Shown piece after piece: positions 26,034-40,237 of a DNA stretch of 64,000 nt. The translations under genes and the position numbers were made by a program. Under the pieces are notes generated by a model. The model was given only the letters and a program-made list of their open reading frames with translations. It was not told where the DNA came from and searched no databases. How positions within the stretch are numbered: the first letter of the stretch is position 1; every line of letters begins with the position of its first letter. This DNA is from Bos javanicus (Eukaryota > Chordata > Mammalia > Artiodactyla > Bovidae). The stretch spans positions 80,823 through 144,822 of the forward strand of contig NW_026894344.1 of NCBI RefSeq assembly GCF_032452875.1, read 5' to 3'.

Positions 26034-27265
26034 ATGATCAGTGTATGATAGCAAACATGATCAGCGCATGATCAGTCACATGATCAGCGCCATTAAGTCA
26101 CGTGATCACTACATGATAGTCATGTGATCAGTCCATGCTCAGTCACGGTATCAGTGCATGATCAGCCACGTGATCAGTGCATGATAGCCACGTGATCAGT
26201 GCATGATCAGCCACGTGATCAGTGCATGATCAGCCACGTGATCAGTGCATGATAGCTCGTGATCAGTGCATGATCAGTCACGTGATCAGTGCATGATCAG
26301 GCACGTGATCAGTGCATGATCAGCCACGTGATCAGTGCATGATAGCCACGTGATCAGTGCATGATCAGTCACGTGATCAGTGCATGATCAGTCACGTGAC
26401 CAGTACATGGTAGCTACGTGATCATTGCATGATCAGCCACGTGAGTAGTGCATGATAGCCACGTGATCAGTGCATGATCAGTCACGTGATCAGTGCATGA
26501 TCAGTCATGTGATCAGTGCATGATCAGGCACGTGATCAGTGCATGATCAGCCACGTGATCAGTGCATGATAGCCACGTGATCAGTGCATGATCAGTCACG
26601 TGATCAGTGCATGATCAGTCACGTGATCAGTGCATGATCAGCCACGTGATCAGTGCATGATCAATTACGTGATCAGTGCATGATCAGTCACGTGACCAGT
26701 ACATGGTAGCTACGTGATCAGTGCATGATCAGCCACGTGATCAGTGCATGATAGCCACGTGATCAGTGCATGATCAGTCACGTGATCAGTGCATGATCAG
26801 CCACGTGATCAGTGCATGATCAGTTACGTGATCAGTGCATGATCAGTCACGTGACCAGTACATGGTAGCTACGTGATCAGTGCATGATCAGCCACGTGAT
26901 CAGTGCATGATAGCCACGTGATCAGTGCATGATCAGTCACGTGATCAGTGCATGATCAGTCACGTGATCAGTGCATGATCAGCCACGTGATCAGTGCATG
27001 ATCAGTCACGTGATCAGTGCATGATAGCCACGTGATCAGTGCATGATCAGCCACGTGATCAGTGCATGATAGCCACGTGATCAGTGCATGATCAGTTACG
27101 TGAGCAGTGTATGATCAGCCACGTGATCAGTGCATGGTCAGACACGTGAACAGTGTATGATCAGCCACGTGATCAGTGCATGATAGTCACGTGATCAGTG
27201 CATGATCATCACGTGATCAGTGTATGATCAGCCACGTGAACAGTGCATGCTCAGTCACGTGATCT
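26034..27265. repeat. HOR array, mostly near-consensus
   Basis: Only the first part of module A is intact (to about 26155). From 26160 to about 27090 units are close to consensus, with scattered GACCAGTACATGG/GTAGCTACG markers near 26398, 26695 and 26855. Module D resumes near 27098 and runs to the block. Confidence 0.92.
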
Positions 27266-27509
27266 GGGCCTGCTGAGCTGCGTGATTACTGTCTGCTCAT
27301 CTGCTTGACAATTGCCAGCTGAGCTGCACGATTCCTGCCTGTCATCTGCTTGACAATTGCCAGCTGTGCTGCGTAATTCCTGCCTGCTCAGCTGCTTGAT
27401 TATTGCCAGCTGAGCAGCATGATTCCTCACACCTGAGTTCCATGATTATTGCCTGCTGACTGTTTGATTCGTGCCTACTCAGCTCTTTGTTTATTGCCTC
27501 CAGAGGCAC
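27266..27509. repeat. Diverged block 14 (C type)
   Basis: C at 27432, and T before the block. Confidence 0.96.
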
Positions 27510-28676
27510 ATGATCAGTGTATGATAGCAAACATGATCAGCGCATGATCAGTCACATGATCAGCGCCATTAAGTCACGTGATCACTACATGATAGTCATG
27601 TGATCAGTCCATGCTCAGTCACGGTATCAGTGCATGATCAGCCACGTGATCAGTGCATGATCAGCCACGTGATCAGTGCATGATAGCCATGTGATCAGTG
27701 CATGATCAGTCACGTGATCAGTGCATGATCAGTCACGTGATCAGTGCATGATCAGCCACGTGATCAGTGCATGATCAGTCACCTGATGGGTGTATGATCA
27801 GTCACGTGACCAGTACATGGTAGCTACATGATCATTGCATGATCAGCCACGTGAGTAGTGCATGATAGCCACGTGATCAGTGCATGATCAGTCACGTGAT
27901 CAGTGCATGATCAGTCACGTGACAGTGCATGATCAGCCACGTGATCAGTGCATGATAGCCACGTGATCAGTGCATGATCAGTCACGTGATCAGTGCATGA
28001 TCAGTCACGTGATCAGTGCATGATCAGCCACGTGATCAGTGCATGATAGCCACGTGATCAGTGCATGATCAGCCACGTGATCAGTGCATGATAGCCACGT
28101 GATCAGTGCATGATCAGTCACGTGATCAGTGCATGATCAGCCACGTGATCAGTGCATGATCAGCCACGTGATCAGTGCATGATCAATTACGTGATCAGTG
28201 CATGATCAGTCACGTGACCAGTACATGGTAGCTACGTGATCATTGCATGATCAGCCACGTGATCAGTGCATGATAGCCACGTGATCAGTGCATGATCAGT
28301 CACGTGATCAGTGCATGATCAGCCACGTGATCAGTGCATGATCAGTTACGTGATCAGTGCATGATCAGTCACGTGATCAGTGCATGATCAGTCACGTGAT
28401 CAGTGCATGATCAGCCACGTGATCAGTGCATGATCAGCCACGTGATCAGTGCATGATCAGCCACGTGATCAGTGCATGATCAGCCACGTGATCAGTGCAT
28501 GATCAGTTACGTGAGCAGTGTATGATCAGCCACGTGATCAGTGCATGGTCAGACACGTGAACAGTGTATGATCAGCCACGTGATCAGTGCATGATATCCA
28601 AGTGATCAGTGCATGATCATCACGTGATCAGTGTATGATCAGCCACGTGAACAGTGCATGCTCAGTCACGTGATCA
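27510..28676. repeat. HOR array, module A partly reverted, C absent
   Basis: The start of A is intact to about 27640. Later A markers are mixed with consensus (CACCTGATGGG near 27780 survives, GATATAGACG is gone). A B tail lies near 28185-28245. Module C is not recognisable. D resumes near 28502. Confidence 0.91.
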
Positions 28677-28920
28677 GGGCCTGCTGAGCTGCGTGATTAC
28701 TGTCTGCTCATCTGCTTGACAATTGCCAGCTGAGCTGCACGATTCCTGCCTGTCATCTGCTTGACAATTGCCAGCTGTGCTGCGTAATTCCTGCCTGCTC
28801 AGCTGCTTGATTATTGCCAGCTGAGCAGCATGATTCCTCACACCTGAGTTCCATGATTATTGCCTGCTGACTGTTTGATTCGTGCCTACTCAGCTCTTTG
28901 TTTATTGCCTCCAGAGGCAC
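28677..28920. repeat. Diverged block 15 (C type, A-preceded)
   Basis: C at 28843, with A before the block (ATCAGGG). The unit after the block reads GATCAGTGCATG instead of the usual GATCAGCGCATG. Confidence 0.96.
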
Positions 28921-30146
28921 ATGATCAGTGTATGATAGCAAACATGATCAGTGCATGATCAGTCACATGATCAGCGCCATTAAGTCACGTGATCACTACA
29001 TGATAGTCATGTGATCAGTCCATGCTCAGTCACGGTATCAGTGCATGATCAGCCACGTGATCAGTGCATGATCAGTCATGTGATCAGTGCATGATATAGA
29101 CGTGATCAGTGCATGATCAGTCACGTGATCAGTGCATGATAGCCACGTGATCAGTGCATGATCAGTCACGTGATCAGTGTGATCAGCCACGTGATCAGTG
29201 CATGATCAGCCACGTGATCAGTGCATGATCAATTACGTGATCAGTGCATGATCAGTCACGTGACCAGTACATGGTAGCTACGTGATCATTGCATGATCAG
29301 CCACGTGATCAGTGCATGATAGCCACGTGATCAGTGCATGATAGCCACGTGATCAGTGCATGATCAGTCATGTGATACGTGTGTGATCAGCCACGTGATC
29401 AGTGCATGATATCCACGTGATCAGTGCATGACAGCCACGTGATCAGTGCATGAGAGCCACGTGATCAGTGCATGATCAGTCACGTGATACATGTGTGATC
29501 AGCCACGTGATCAGTGCATGATGAGCCACGTGATCAGTGCAGGATCAATTACGTGATCAGTGCATGATCAGTCACGTGACCAGTACATGGTTGCTACGTG
29601 ATCATTGCATGATCAGCCACGTGAGCAGAGCATGATAGCCACGTGATCAGTGCATGATCAGTCACGTGATCAGTACATGATCAGTCACGTGAACAGTGCA
29701 TGATCATTTACGTGATCTTTGCATGATCAGTCACGTGACCAGTATATGGTTGCTACGTGATCATTCCATGACGAGCCACGTGAGCAGTGCATGATAGCCA
29801 CGTGATGTGTGCATGAGTTACGTGAGCAGAGTATGATCAGCCACGTGATCAGTGCATGAGTGCCACGTGATCAGTGCATGATATGTCACGTGACAGGTGT
29901 GTGATCAGCCACGTGAACAGTGCATGTTCAGCCACGTGATCAGTGCATGATAGCCACGTGATCAGTGCATGATCAGTTACGTGAGCAGTGTATGATCAGC
30001 CACGTGATCAGTGCATGGTCAGACACGTGAACAGTGTATGATCAGCCACGTGATCAGTGCATGATATCCAAGTGATCAGTGCATGATCATCACGTGATCA
30101 GTGTATGATCAGCCACGTGAACAGTGCATGCTCAGTCACGTGATCT
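28921..30146. repeat. HOR array lacking late A and early B
   Basis: Module A runs to about 29160, skipping the GATCTGTCACAAG units. The array then enters late B near 29200 (GATCAATTACG near 29227), followed by C (about 29355-29825) and full D. 1470 bp block to block, near the 1.54-kb class seen later. Confidence 0.92.
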
Positions 30147-30390
30147 GGGCCTGCTGAGCTGCGTGATTACTGTCTGCTCATCTGCTTGACAATTGCCAGC
30201 TGAGCTGCACGATTCCTGCCTGTCATCTGCTTGACAATTGCCAGCTGTGCTGCGTAATTCCTGCCTGCTCAGCTGCTTGATTATTGCCAGCTGAGCAGCA
30301 TGATTCCTCACACCTGAGTTCCATGATTATTGCCTGCTGACTGTTTGATTCGTGCCTACTCAGCTCTTTGTTTATTGCCTCCAGAGGCAC
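30147..30390. repeat. Diverged block 16 (C type)
   Basis: C at 30313, and T before the block. Confidence 0.96.
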
Positions 30391-32026
30391 ATGATCAGTG
30401 TATGATAGCAAACATGATCAGCGCATGATCAGTCACATGATCAGCGCCATTAAGTCACGTGATCACTACATGATAGTCATGTGATCAGTCCATGCTCAGT
30501 CACGGTATCAGTGCATGATCAGCCACGTGATCAGTGCATGATCTGTCACAGATTAGTGTATGATCATCCACGTGATCAGTGCATGGGCAGTCATGTGATC
30601 AGTGCATGATATAGACGTGATCAGTGCATGATCAGTCTCGTGATCAGTGCATGATAGCCACGTGATCAGTGCATGATCAGTCACCTGATGGGTGTATGAT
30701 CATTCACGTGACCTGTACATGGTAGCTACATGATCATTGCATGATCAGCCACGTGAGTAGTGCATGATAGCCACGTGATCACTGCATGATCAGTCACGTG
30801 ATCAGTGCATGATCAGTCATGTGACCAGTACATGGTAGCTGCGTGATCATGGCATGATCAGCCACGTGAGCAGTGCATGATAGCCACGTGATCAGTGCAT
30901 GATCAGACACGAGATCAGTGCATGATCAGTCACGTGATCAGTGCATGATCAGCCACGTGATCAGTGCATGACCAGGCACGTGATCAGTGTATGTCAGCCA
31001 AGTGATCAGTGCATGATAGCCACGTGATCAGTGCATGATCAGTCACGTGATCAGTGCATGATCAGTTATGTGATCAGTGTATGATCAGCCACGTGATCAG
31101 TGCATGATCAGCCACATGATCAGTGCATGATCAATTACGTGATCAGTGCATGATCAGTCACGTGACCAGTACATGGTAGCTACGTGATCATTGCATGATC
31201 AGCCACGTGATCAGTGCATGATAGCCACGTGATCAGTGCATGATCAGTCATGTGATACGTGTGTGATCAGCCACGTGATCAGTGCATGATATCCACGTGA
31301 TCAGTGCATGACAGCCACGTGATCAGTGCATGAGAGCCACGTGATCAGTGCATGATCAGTCACGTGATACATGTGTGATCAGCCACGTGATCAGTGCATG
31401 ATGAGCCACGTGATCAGTGCAGGATCAATTACGTGATCAGTGCATGATCAGTCACGTGACCAGTACATGGTTGCTACGTGATCGTTGCATGATCAGCCAC
31501 GTGAGCAGAGCATGATAGCCACGTGATCAGTGCATGATCAGTCACGTGATCAGTACATGATCAGTCACGTGAACAGTGCATGATCATTTACGTGATCTTT
31601 GCATGATCAGTCACGTGACCAGTATATGGTTGCTACGTGATCATTCCATGACGAGCCACGTGAGCAGTGCATGATAGCCACGTGATGTGTGCATGAGTTA
31701 CGTGAGCAGAGTATGATCAGCCACGTGATCAGTGCATGAGTGCCACGTGATCAGTGCATGATATGTCACGTGACAGGTGTGTGATCAGCCACGTGAACAG
31801 TGCATGTTCAGCCACGTGATCAGTGCATGATAGCCACGTGATCAGTGCATGATCAGTTACGTGAGCAGTGTATGATCAGCCACGTGATCAGTGCATGGTC
31901 AGACACGTGAACAGTGTATGATCAGCCACGTGATCAGTGCATGATATCCAAGTGATCAGTGCATGATCATCACGTGATCAGTGTATGATCAGCCACGTGA
32001 ACAGTGCATGCTCAGTCACGTGATCT
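30391..32026. repeat. Canonical HOR array A-B-C-D
   Basis: A to about 30855 (one A lost in CACAGATTAG near 30547; CACGAGATCAG near 30908). B about 30970-31195, C about 31245-31690, D complete. One GATAGCC unit fewer than usual between B and C. Confidence 0.94.
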
Positions 32027-32270
32027 GGGCCTGCTGAGCTGCGTGATTACTGTCTGCTCATCTGCTTGACAATTGCCAGCTGAGCTGCACGATTCCTGCC
32101 TGTCATCTGCTTGACAATTGCCAGCTGTGCTGCGTAATTCCTGCCTGCTCAGCTGCTTGATTATTGCCAGCTGAGCAGCATGATTCCTCACACCTGAGTT
32201 CCATGATTATTGCCTGCTGACTGTTTGATTCGTGCCTACTCAGCTCTTTGTTTATTGCCTCCAGAGGCAC
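32027..32270. repeat. Diverged block 17 (C type)
   Basis: C at 32193. It heads the shortest HOR in the window (1047 bp). Confidence 0.96.
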
Positions 32271-33073
32271 ATGATCAGTGTATGATAGCAAACATGATCA
32301 GCGCATGATCAGTCACATGATCAGCGCCATTAAGTCACGTGATCACTACATGATAGTCATGTGATCAGTCCATGCTCAGTCACGGTATCAGTGCATGATC
32401 AGCCACGTGATCAGTGCATGATCTGTCACATGATTAGTGTATGATCATCCACGTGATCAGTGCATGGGCAGTCATGTGATCAGTGCATGATATAGACGTG
32501 ATCAGTGCATGATCAGTCTCGTGATCAGTGCATGATAGCCACGTGATCAGTGCATGATCAGTCACCTGATGGGTGTATGATCATTCACGTGACCTGTACA
32601 TGGTAGCTACATGATCATTGCATGATCAGCCACGTGAGTAGTGCATGATAGCCACGTGATCAGTGCATGATCAGTCACGTGATCAGTGCATGATCAGTCA
32701 CGTGATCAGTGCATGAGTGCCACGTGATCAGTGCATGATCAGTCACGTGATCAGTGCATGATCAGCCACGTGATCAGTGCATGATCAGCCACGTGATCAG
32801 TGCATGATCAGTCACGTGATCAGTGCATGATCAGCCACGTGATCAGTGCATGAGTGCCACGTGATCAGTGCATGATAGTCACGTGATCAGTGCATGATCA
32901 GCCACGTGATCAGTGCATGATCAGCCACGTGATCAGTGCATGATCAGCCACGTGATCAGTGCATGATCAGTTACGTGATCAGTGCATGATCAGCCACGTG
33001 ATCAGTGCATGATCAGACACGTGATCAGTGTATGATCAGCCACGTGATCAGTGCATGATCAGTCACGTGATCA
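32271..33073. repeat. Shortest HOR array, modules B and C absent
   Basis: Module A runs to about 32650, followed by about 400 bp of near-consensus with two GAGTGCC units (near 32714 and 32851) and one GATCAGACACG. The usual pre-block GAACAGTGCATGCTC is also replaced by consensus. Confidence 0.93.
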
Positions 33074-33317
33074 GGGCCTGCTGAGCTGCGTGATTACTGT
33101 CTGCTCATCTGCTTGACAATTGCCAGCTGAGCTGCACGATTCCTGCCTGTCATCTGCTTGACAATTGCCAGCTGTGCTGCGTAATTCCTGCCTGCTCAGC
33201 TGCTTGATTATTGCCAGCTGAGCAGCATGATTCCTCACACCTGAGTTCCATGATTATTGCCTGCTGACTGTTTGATTCGTGCCTACTCAGCTCTTTGTTT
33301 ATTGCCTCCAGAGGCAC
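33074..33317. repeat. Diverged block 18 (C type, A-preceded)
   Basis: C at 33240, with A before the block. Units on both sides are closer to consensus than around any other block (GATCAGTGCATTAAG after it), yet the block itself is unchanged. Confidence 0.96.
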
Positions 33318-35267
33318 ATGATCAGTGTATGATAGCAAACATGATCAGTGCATGATCAGTCACATGATCAGTGCATTAAGTCACGTGATCAGTACATGAT
33401 AGTCATGTGATCAGTCCATGCTCAGTCACGGTATCAGTGCATGATCAGCCACGTGATCAGTGCATGATCAGTCACGTGATTAGTGTATGATCATCCACGT
33501 GATCAGTGCATGGGCAGTCACGTGATCAGTGCATGATATAGACGTGATCAGTGCATGATCAGTCACGTGATCAGTGCATGATCAGTCACGTGATCAGTGC
33601 ATGATAGCTACGTGATCATGCATGATCAGCCACGTGATCAGTGCATGATAGCCACGTGATCAGTGCATGATCAGCCACGTGATCAGTGCATGATCAGTCA
33701 CGTGATCAGTGCATGATCAGCCACGTGATCAGTGCATGATCAGGCACGTGATCAGTGCATGATCAGCCACGTGATCAGTGCATGATAGCCACGTGATCAG
33801 TGCATGATCAGTCACGTGATCAGTGCATGATCAGTCACGTGATCAGTGCATGATCAGCCACGTGATCAGTGCATGATCAGCCACGTGATCAGTGCATGAT
33901 CAATTACGTGATCAGTGCATGATCAGTCACGTGATCAGTACATGGTAGCTACGTGATCATTGCATGATCAGCCACGTGATCAGTGCATGATAGCCACGTG
34001 ATCAGTGCATGATAGCCACGTGATCAGTGCATGATCAGTCATGTGATCGTGTGTGATCAGCCACGTGATCAGTGCATGATATCCACGTGATCAGTGCATG
34101 ATCAGCCACGTGATCAGTGCATGAGAGCCACGTGATCAGTGCATGATCAGTCACGTGATCATGTGTGATCAGCCACGTGATCAGTGCATGATCAGCCACG
34201 TGATCAGTGCATGATCAGTCACGTGATCAGTGCATGATCAGTCACGTGACCAGTACATGGTAGCTACGTGATCAGTTGCATGATCAGCCACGTGAGCAGT
34301 GCATGATAGCCACGTGATCAGTGCATGATCAGTCACGTGATCAGTGCATGATCAGTCACGTGATCAGTGCATGATCATTTACGTGATCAGTGCATGATCA
34401 GTCACGTGACCAGTATATGGTAGCTACGTGATCATTGCATGATCAGCCACGTGATCAGTGCATGATAGCCACGTGATCAGTGCATGAGTTACGTGATCAG
34501 TGTATGATCAGCCACGTGATCAGTGCATGATGCCACGTGATCAGTGCATGATAGTCACGTGACAGTGCATGATCAGCCACGTGATCAGTGCATGATCAGC
34601 CACGTGATCAGTGCATGATAGCCACGTGATCAGTGCATGATCAGTTACGTGATCAGTGTATGATCAGCCACGTGATCAGTGCATGATGCCACGTGATCAG
34701 TGCATGATCAGTCACGTGATCAGTGCATGATCAGCCACGTGATCAGTGCATGATCAGCCACGTGATCAGTGCATGATCAGCCACGTGATCAGTGCATGAT
34801 CAGTCACGTGATCAGTGCATGATCAGCCACGTGATCAGTGCATGATGCCACGTGATCAGTGCATGATAGTCACGTGATCAGTGCATGATCAGCCACGTGA
34901 TCAGTGCATGATCAGCCACGTGATCAGTGCATGATCAGTTACGTGAGCAGAGTATGATCAGCCACGTGATCAGTGCATGAGTGCCACGTGATCAGTGCAT
35001 GATATGTCACGTGACAGGTGTGTGATCAGCCACGTGAACAGTGCATGTTCAGCCACGTGATCAGTGCATGATAGCCACGTGATCAGTGCATGATCAGTTA
35101 CGTGAGCAGTGTATGATCAGCCACGTGATCAGTGCATGGTCAGACACGTGAACAGTGTATGATCAGCCACGTGATCAGTGCATGATATCCAAGTGATCAG
35201 TGCATGATCATCACGTGATCAGTGTATGATCAGCCACGTGAACAGTGCATGCTCAGTCACGTGATCT
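33318..35267. repeat. HOR array with consensus-reverted A-C and intact D
   Basis: Module A is present in weakened form to about 33560, then near-consensus. B (near 33900-33960) and C (about 34030-34500) keep their order but lost many private variants. From about 34930 module D is fully marked. A mosaic within one HOR. Confidence 0.91.
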
Positions 35268-35511
35268 GGGCCTGCTGAGCTGCGTGATTACTGTCTGCTC
35301 ATCTGCTTGACAATTGCCAGCTGAGCTGCACGATTCCTGCCTGTCATCTGCTTGACAATTGCCAGCTGTGCTGCGTAATTCCTGCCTGCTCAGCTGCTTG
35401 ATTATTGCCAGCTGAGCAGCATGATTCCTCACACCTGAGTTCCATGATTATTGCCTGCTGACTGTTTGATTCGTGCCTACTCAGCTCTTTGTTTATTGCC
35501 TCCAGAGGCAC
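35268..35511. repeat. Diverged block 19 (C type)
   Basis: C at 35434, and T before the block. Confidence 0.96.
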
Positions 35512-36603
35512 ATGATCAGTGTATGATAGCAAACATGATCAGCGCATGATCAGTCACATGATCAGCGCCATTAAGTCACGTGATCACTACATGATAGTCC
35601 TGTGATCAGTCCATGCTCAGTCACGGTATCAGTGCATGATCAGCCACGTGATCAGTGCATGATCTGTCACATGATTAGTGTATGATCATCCACGTGATCA
35701 GTGCATGGGCAGTCATGTGATCAGTGCATGATATAGACGTGATCAGTGCATGATCAGTCTCGTGACAGTGCATGATAGCCACGTGATCAGTGCATGATCA
35801 GTCACCTGATGGGTGTATGATCATTCACGTGACCTGTACATGGTAGCTACATGATCATTGCATGATCAGCCACGTGAGTAGTGCATGATAGCCACGTGAT
35901 CAGTGCATGATCAGTCACGTGATCAGTGCATGATCAGTCACGTGATATATGTGTGATCAGCCACGTGATCAGTGCATGATAGCCACGTGATCAGTGCATG
36001 ATCAATTACGTGATCAGTGCATGATCAGTCACGTGATCAGTGCATGATTGCTACGTGATCAGTGCATGATCAGCCACGTGATCAGTGCATGATAGCCACG
36101 TGATCAGTGCATGATCAGCCACGTGATCAGTGCATGATCAGTCACGTGATCAGTGCATGATCAGCCACGTGATCAGTGCATGATGCCACGTGATCAGTGC
36201 ATGATCAGTCACGTGATCAGTGCATGATCAGCCACGTGATCAGTGCATGATCAGCCACGTGATCAGTGCATGATAGCCACGTGATCAGTGCATGATCAGT
36301 TACGTGATCAGTGTATGATCAGCCACGTGATCAGTGCATGAGCCACGTGATCAGTGCATGATAGTCACGTGACAGTGTGTGATCAGCCACGTGATCAGTG
36401 CATGATCAGCCACGTGATCAGTGCATGATCAGTTACGTGATCAGTGCATGATCAGCCACGTGATCAGTGCATGAGTGCCACGTGATCAGTGCATGATCAG
36501 CCACGTGATCAGTGCATGATCAGCCACGTGATCAGTGCATGATCAGCCACGTGATCAGTGCATGATCAGCCACGTGATCAGTGCATGCTCAGTCACGTGA
36601 TCT
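35512..36603. repeat. Short HOR array, B and C largely replaced
   Basis: A to about 35890 with private GATAGTCCTGTG near 35593 and CACATGATTAG near 35669. A single C-like unit (GTGATATATGTGTG near 35943) is followed by near-consensus with D-like GTGCC units to the block. Confidence 0.91.
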
Positions 36604-36847
36604 GGGCCTGCTGAGCTGCGTGATTACTGTCTGCTCATCTGCTTGACAATTGCCAGCTGAGCTGCACGATTCCTGCCTGTCATCTGCTTGACAATTGCCA
36701 GCTGTGCTGCGTAATTCCTGCCTGCTCAGCTGCTTGATTATTGCCAGCTGAGCAGCATGATTCCTCACACCTGAGTTCCATGATTATTGCCTGCTGACTG
36801 TTTGATTCGTGCCTACTCAGCTCTTTGTTTATTGCCTCCAGAGGCAC
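36604..36847. repeat. Diverged block 20 (C type)
   Basis: C at 36770, and T before the block. Confidence 0.96.
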
Positions 36848-38233
36848 ATGATCAGTGTATGATAGCAAACATGATCAGCGCATGATCAGTCACATGATCA
36901 GCGCCATTAAGTCACGTGATCACTACATGATAGTCATGTGATCAGTCCATGCTCAGTCACGGTATCAGTGCATGATCAGCCACGTGATCAGTGCATGATC
37001 AGTCACGTGATCAGTGCATGATAGCCACGTGATCATGCATGATCAGCCACGTGATCAGTGCATGATAGCCACGTGATCAGTGCATGATCAGTCACGTGAT
37101 CAGTGCATGATCAGTCACGTGATCAGTGCATGATCAGCCACGTGATCAGTGCATGATCAGTCACGTGATCAGTGCATGATCAGCCACGTGATCAGTGCAT
37201 GATAGCCACGTGATCAGTGCATGATCAGTCACGTGATCAGTGCATGATCAGTTATGTGATCAGTGCATGATCAGCCACGTGATCAGTGCATGATCAGCCA
37301 CGTGATCAGTGCATGATCAATTACGTGATCAGTGCATGATCAGTCACGTGACCAGTACATGGTAGCTACGTGATCATTGCATGATCAGCCACGTGATCAG
37401 TGCATGATAGCCACGTGATCAGTGCATGATAGCCACGTGATCAGTGCATGATCAGTCATGTGATACGTGTGTGATCAGCCACGTGATCAGTGCATGATAT
37501 CCACGTGATCAGTGCATGACAGCCACGTGATCAGTGCATGAGAGCCACGGATCAGTGCATGATCAGTCACGTGATACATGTGTGATCAGCCACGTGATCA
37601 GTGCATGATGAGCCACGTGATCAGTGCAGGATCAATTACGTGATCAGTGCATGATCAGTCACGTGACCAGTACATGGTTGCTACGTGATCGTTGCATGAT
37701 CAGCCACGTGAGCAGAGCATGATAGCCACGTGATCAGTGCATGATCAGTCACGTGATCAGTACATGATCAGTCACGTGAACAGTGCATGATCATTTACGT
37801 GATCTTTGCATGATCAGTCACGTGACCAGTATATGGTTGCTACGTGATCATTCCATGACGAGCCACGTGAGCAGTGCATGATAGCCACGTGATGTGTGCA
37901 TGAGTTACGTGAGCAGAGTATGATCAGCCACGTGATCAGTGCATGAGTGCCACGTGATCAGTGCATGATATGTCACGTGACAGGTGTGTGATCAGCCACG
38001 TGAACAGTGCATGTTCAGCCACGTGATCAGTGCATGATAGCCACGTGATCAGTGCATGATCAGTTACGTGAGCAGTGTATGATCAGCCACGTGATCAGTG
38101 CATGGTCAGACACGTGAACAGTGTATGATCAGCCACGTGATCAGTGCATGATATCCAAGTGATCAGTGCATGATCATCACGTGATCAGTGTATGATCAGC
38201 CACGTGAACAGTGCATGCTCAGTCACGTGATCT
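36848..38233. repeat. HOR array with middle of A replaced
   Basis: The start of A is intact to about 36985, then near-consensus to about 37240. Late B is about 37240-37390, C about 37450-37915 (GCCACGGATCAG near 37544, two bases lost from the E-box) and D complete. Confidence 0.92.
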
Positions 38234-38477
38234 GGGCCTGCTGAGCTGCGTGATTACTGTCTGCTCATCTGCTTGACAATTGCCAGCTGAGCTGCACGAT
38301 TCCTGCCTGTCATCTGCTTGACAATTGCCAGCTGTGCTGCGTAATTCCTGCCTGCTCAGCTGCTTGATTATTGCCAGCTGAGCAGCATGATTCCTCACAC
38401 CTGAGTTCCATGATTATTGCCTGCTGACTGTTTGATTCGTGCCTACTCAGCTCTTTGTTTATTGCCTCCAGAGGCAC
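38234..38477. repeat. Diverged block 21 (C type)
   Basis: C at 38400, and T before the block. Confidence 0.96.
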
Positions 38478-39993
38478 ATGATCAGTGTATGATAGCAAAC
38501 ATGATCAGCGCATGATCAGTCACATGATCAGCGCCATTAAGTCACGTGATCACTACATGATAGTCATGTGATCAGTCCATGCTCAGTCACGGTATCAGTG
38601 CATGATCAGCCACGTGATCAGTGCATGATCTGTCACAAGATTAGTGTATGATCATCCACGTGATCAGTGCATGGGCAGTCATGTGATCAGTGCATGATAT
38701 AGACGTGATCAGTGCATGATCAGTCTCGTGATCAGTGCATGATAGCCACGTGATCAGTGCATGATCAGTCACCTGATGGGTGTATGATCATTCACGTGAC
38801 CTGTACATGGTAGCTACATGATCATTGCATGATCAGCCACGTGAGTAGTTCATGATAGCCACGTGATCACTGCATGATCAGTCACGTGATCAGTGCATGA
38901 TCAGTCATGTGACCAGTACATGGTAGCTGCGTGATCATGGCATGATCAGCCACGTGAGCAGTGCATGATAGCCACGTGATCAGTGCATGATCAGACACGT
39001 GATCAGTGCATGATCAGTCACGTGATCAGTGCATGATCAGCCACGTGATCAGTGCATGACCAGGCACGTGATCAGTGTATGTCAGCCACGTGATCAGTGC
39101 ATGATAGCCACGTGATCAGTGCATGATCAGTCACGTGATCAGTGTATGATCAGGCACGTGATCAGTGCATGATCAGCCACATGATCAGTGCATGATCAAT
39201 TACGTGATCAGTGCATGATCAGTCACGTGACCAGTACATGGTAGCTACGTGATCATTGCCTGATCAGCCACGTGATCAGTGCATGATAGCCACGTGATCA
39301 GTGCATGATAGCCACGTGATCAGTGCATGATCAGTCATGTGATACGTGTGTGATCAGCCACGTGATCAGTGCATGATATCCACGTGATCAGTGCATGACA
39401 GCCACGTGATCAGTGCATGAGAGCCACGGATCAGTGCATGATCAGTCACGTGATACATGTGTGATCAGCCACGTGATCAGTGCATGATGAGCCACGTGAT
39501 CAGTGCATGATCAATTACGTGATCAGTGCATGATCAGTCACGTGACCAGTACATGGTTGCTACGTGATCGTGCATGATCAGCCACGTGAGCAGTGCATGA
39601 TAGCCACGTGATCAGTGCATGATCAGTCACGTGATCAGTACATGATCAGTCACGTGAACAGTGCATGATCATTTACGTGATCAGTGCATGATCAGTCACG
39701 TTACCAGTATATGGTTGCTACGTGATCATTCCATGACGCCACGTGAGCAGTGCATGATAGCCACGTGATGTGTGCATGAGTTACGTGAGCAGTGTATGAT
39801 CAGCCACGTGATCAGTGCATGAGTGCCACGTGATCAGTGCATGATAGTCACGTGACAGTGTGTGATCAGCCACGTGAACAGTGCATGATCAGCCACGTGA
39901 TCAGTGCATGATAGCCACGTGATCAGTGCATGATCATCACGTGATCAGTGTATGATCAGCCACGTGAACAGTGCATGCTCAGTCACGTGATCT
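38478..39993. repeat. HOR array A-B-C with truncated D
   Basis: A to about 38945 and B about 39055-39265, with GATCAGGCACG in place of GTTATGTG. C is about 39330-39790 (GCCACGGATCAG near 39424, CACGTTACCAG near 39698). D lacks its middle: GATAGCC units pass straight to GATCATCACG. Confidence 0.92.
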
Positions 39994-40237
39994 GGGCCTG
40001 CTGAGCTGCGTGATTACTGTCTGCTCATCTGCTTGACAATTGCCAGCTGAGCTGCAGGATTCCTGCCTGTCATCTGCTTGACAATTGCCAGCTGTGCTGC
40101 GTAATTCCTGCCTGCTCAGCTGCTTGATTATTGCCAGCTGAGCAGCATGATTCCTCACACCTGAGTTCCATGATTATTGCCTGCTGACTGTTTGATTCGT
40201 GCCTACTCAGCTCTTTGTTTATTGCCTCCAGAGGCAC
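39994..40237. repeat. Diverged block 22 (C type, private change)
   Basis: C at 40160. A private C-to-G change at 40057 (GCTGCAGG instead of GCTGCACG) is absent from the partner at 51078. First block of right super-repeat copy 1. Confidence 0.96.
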
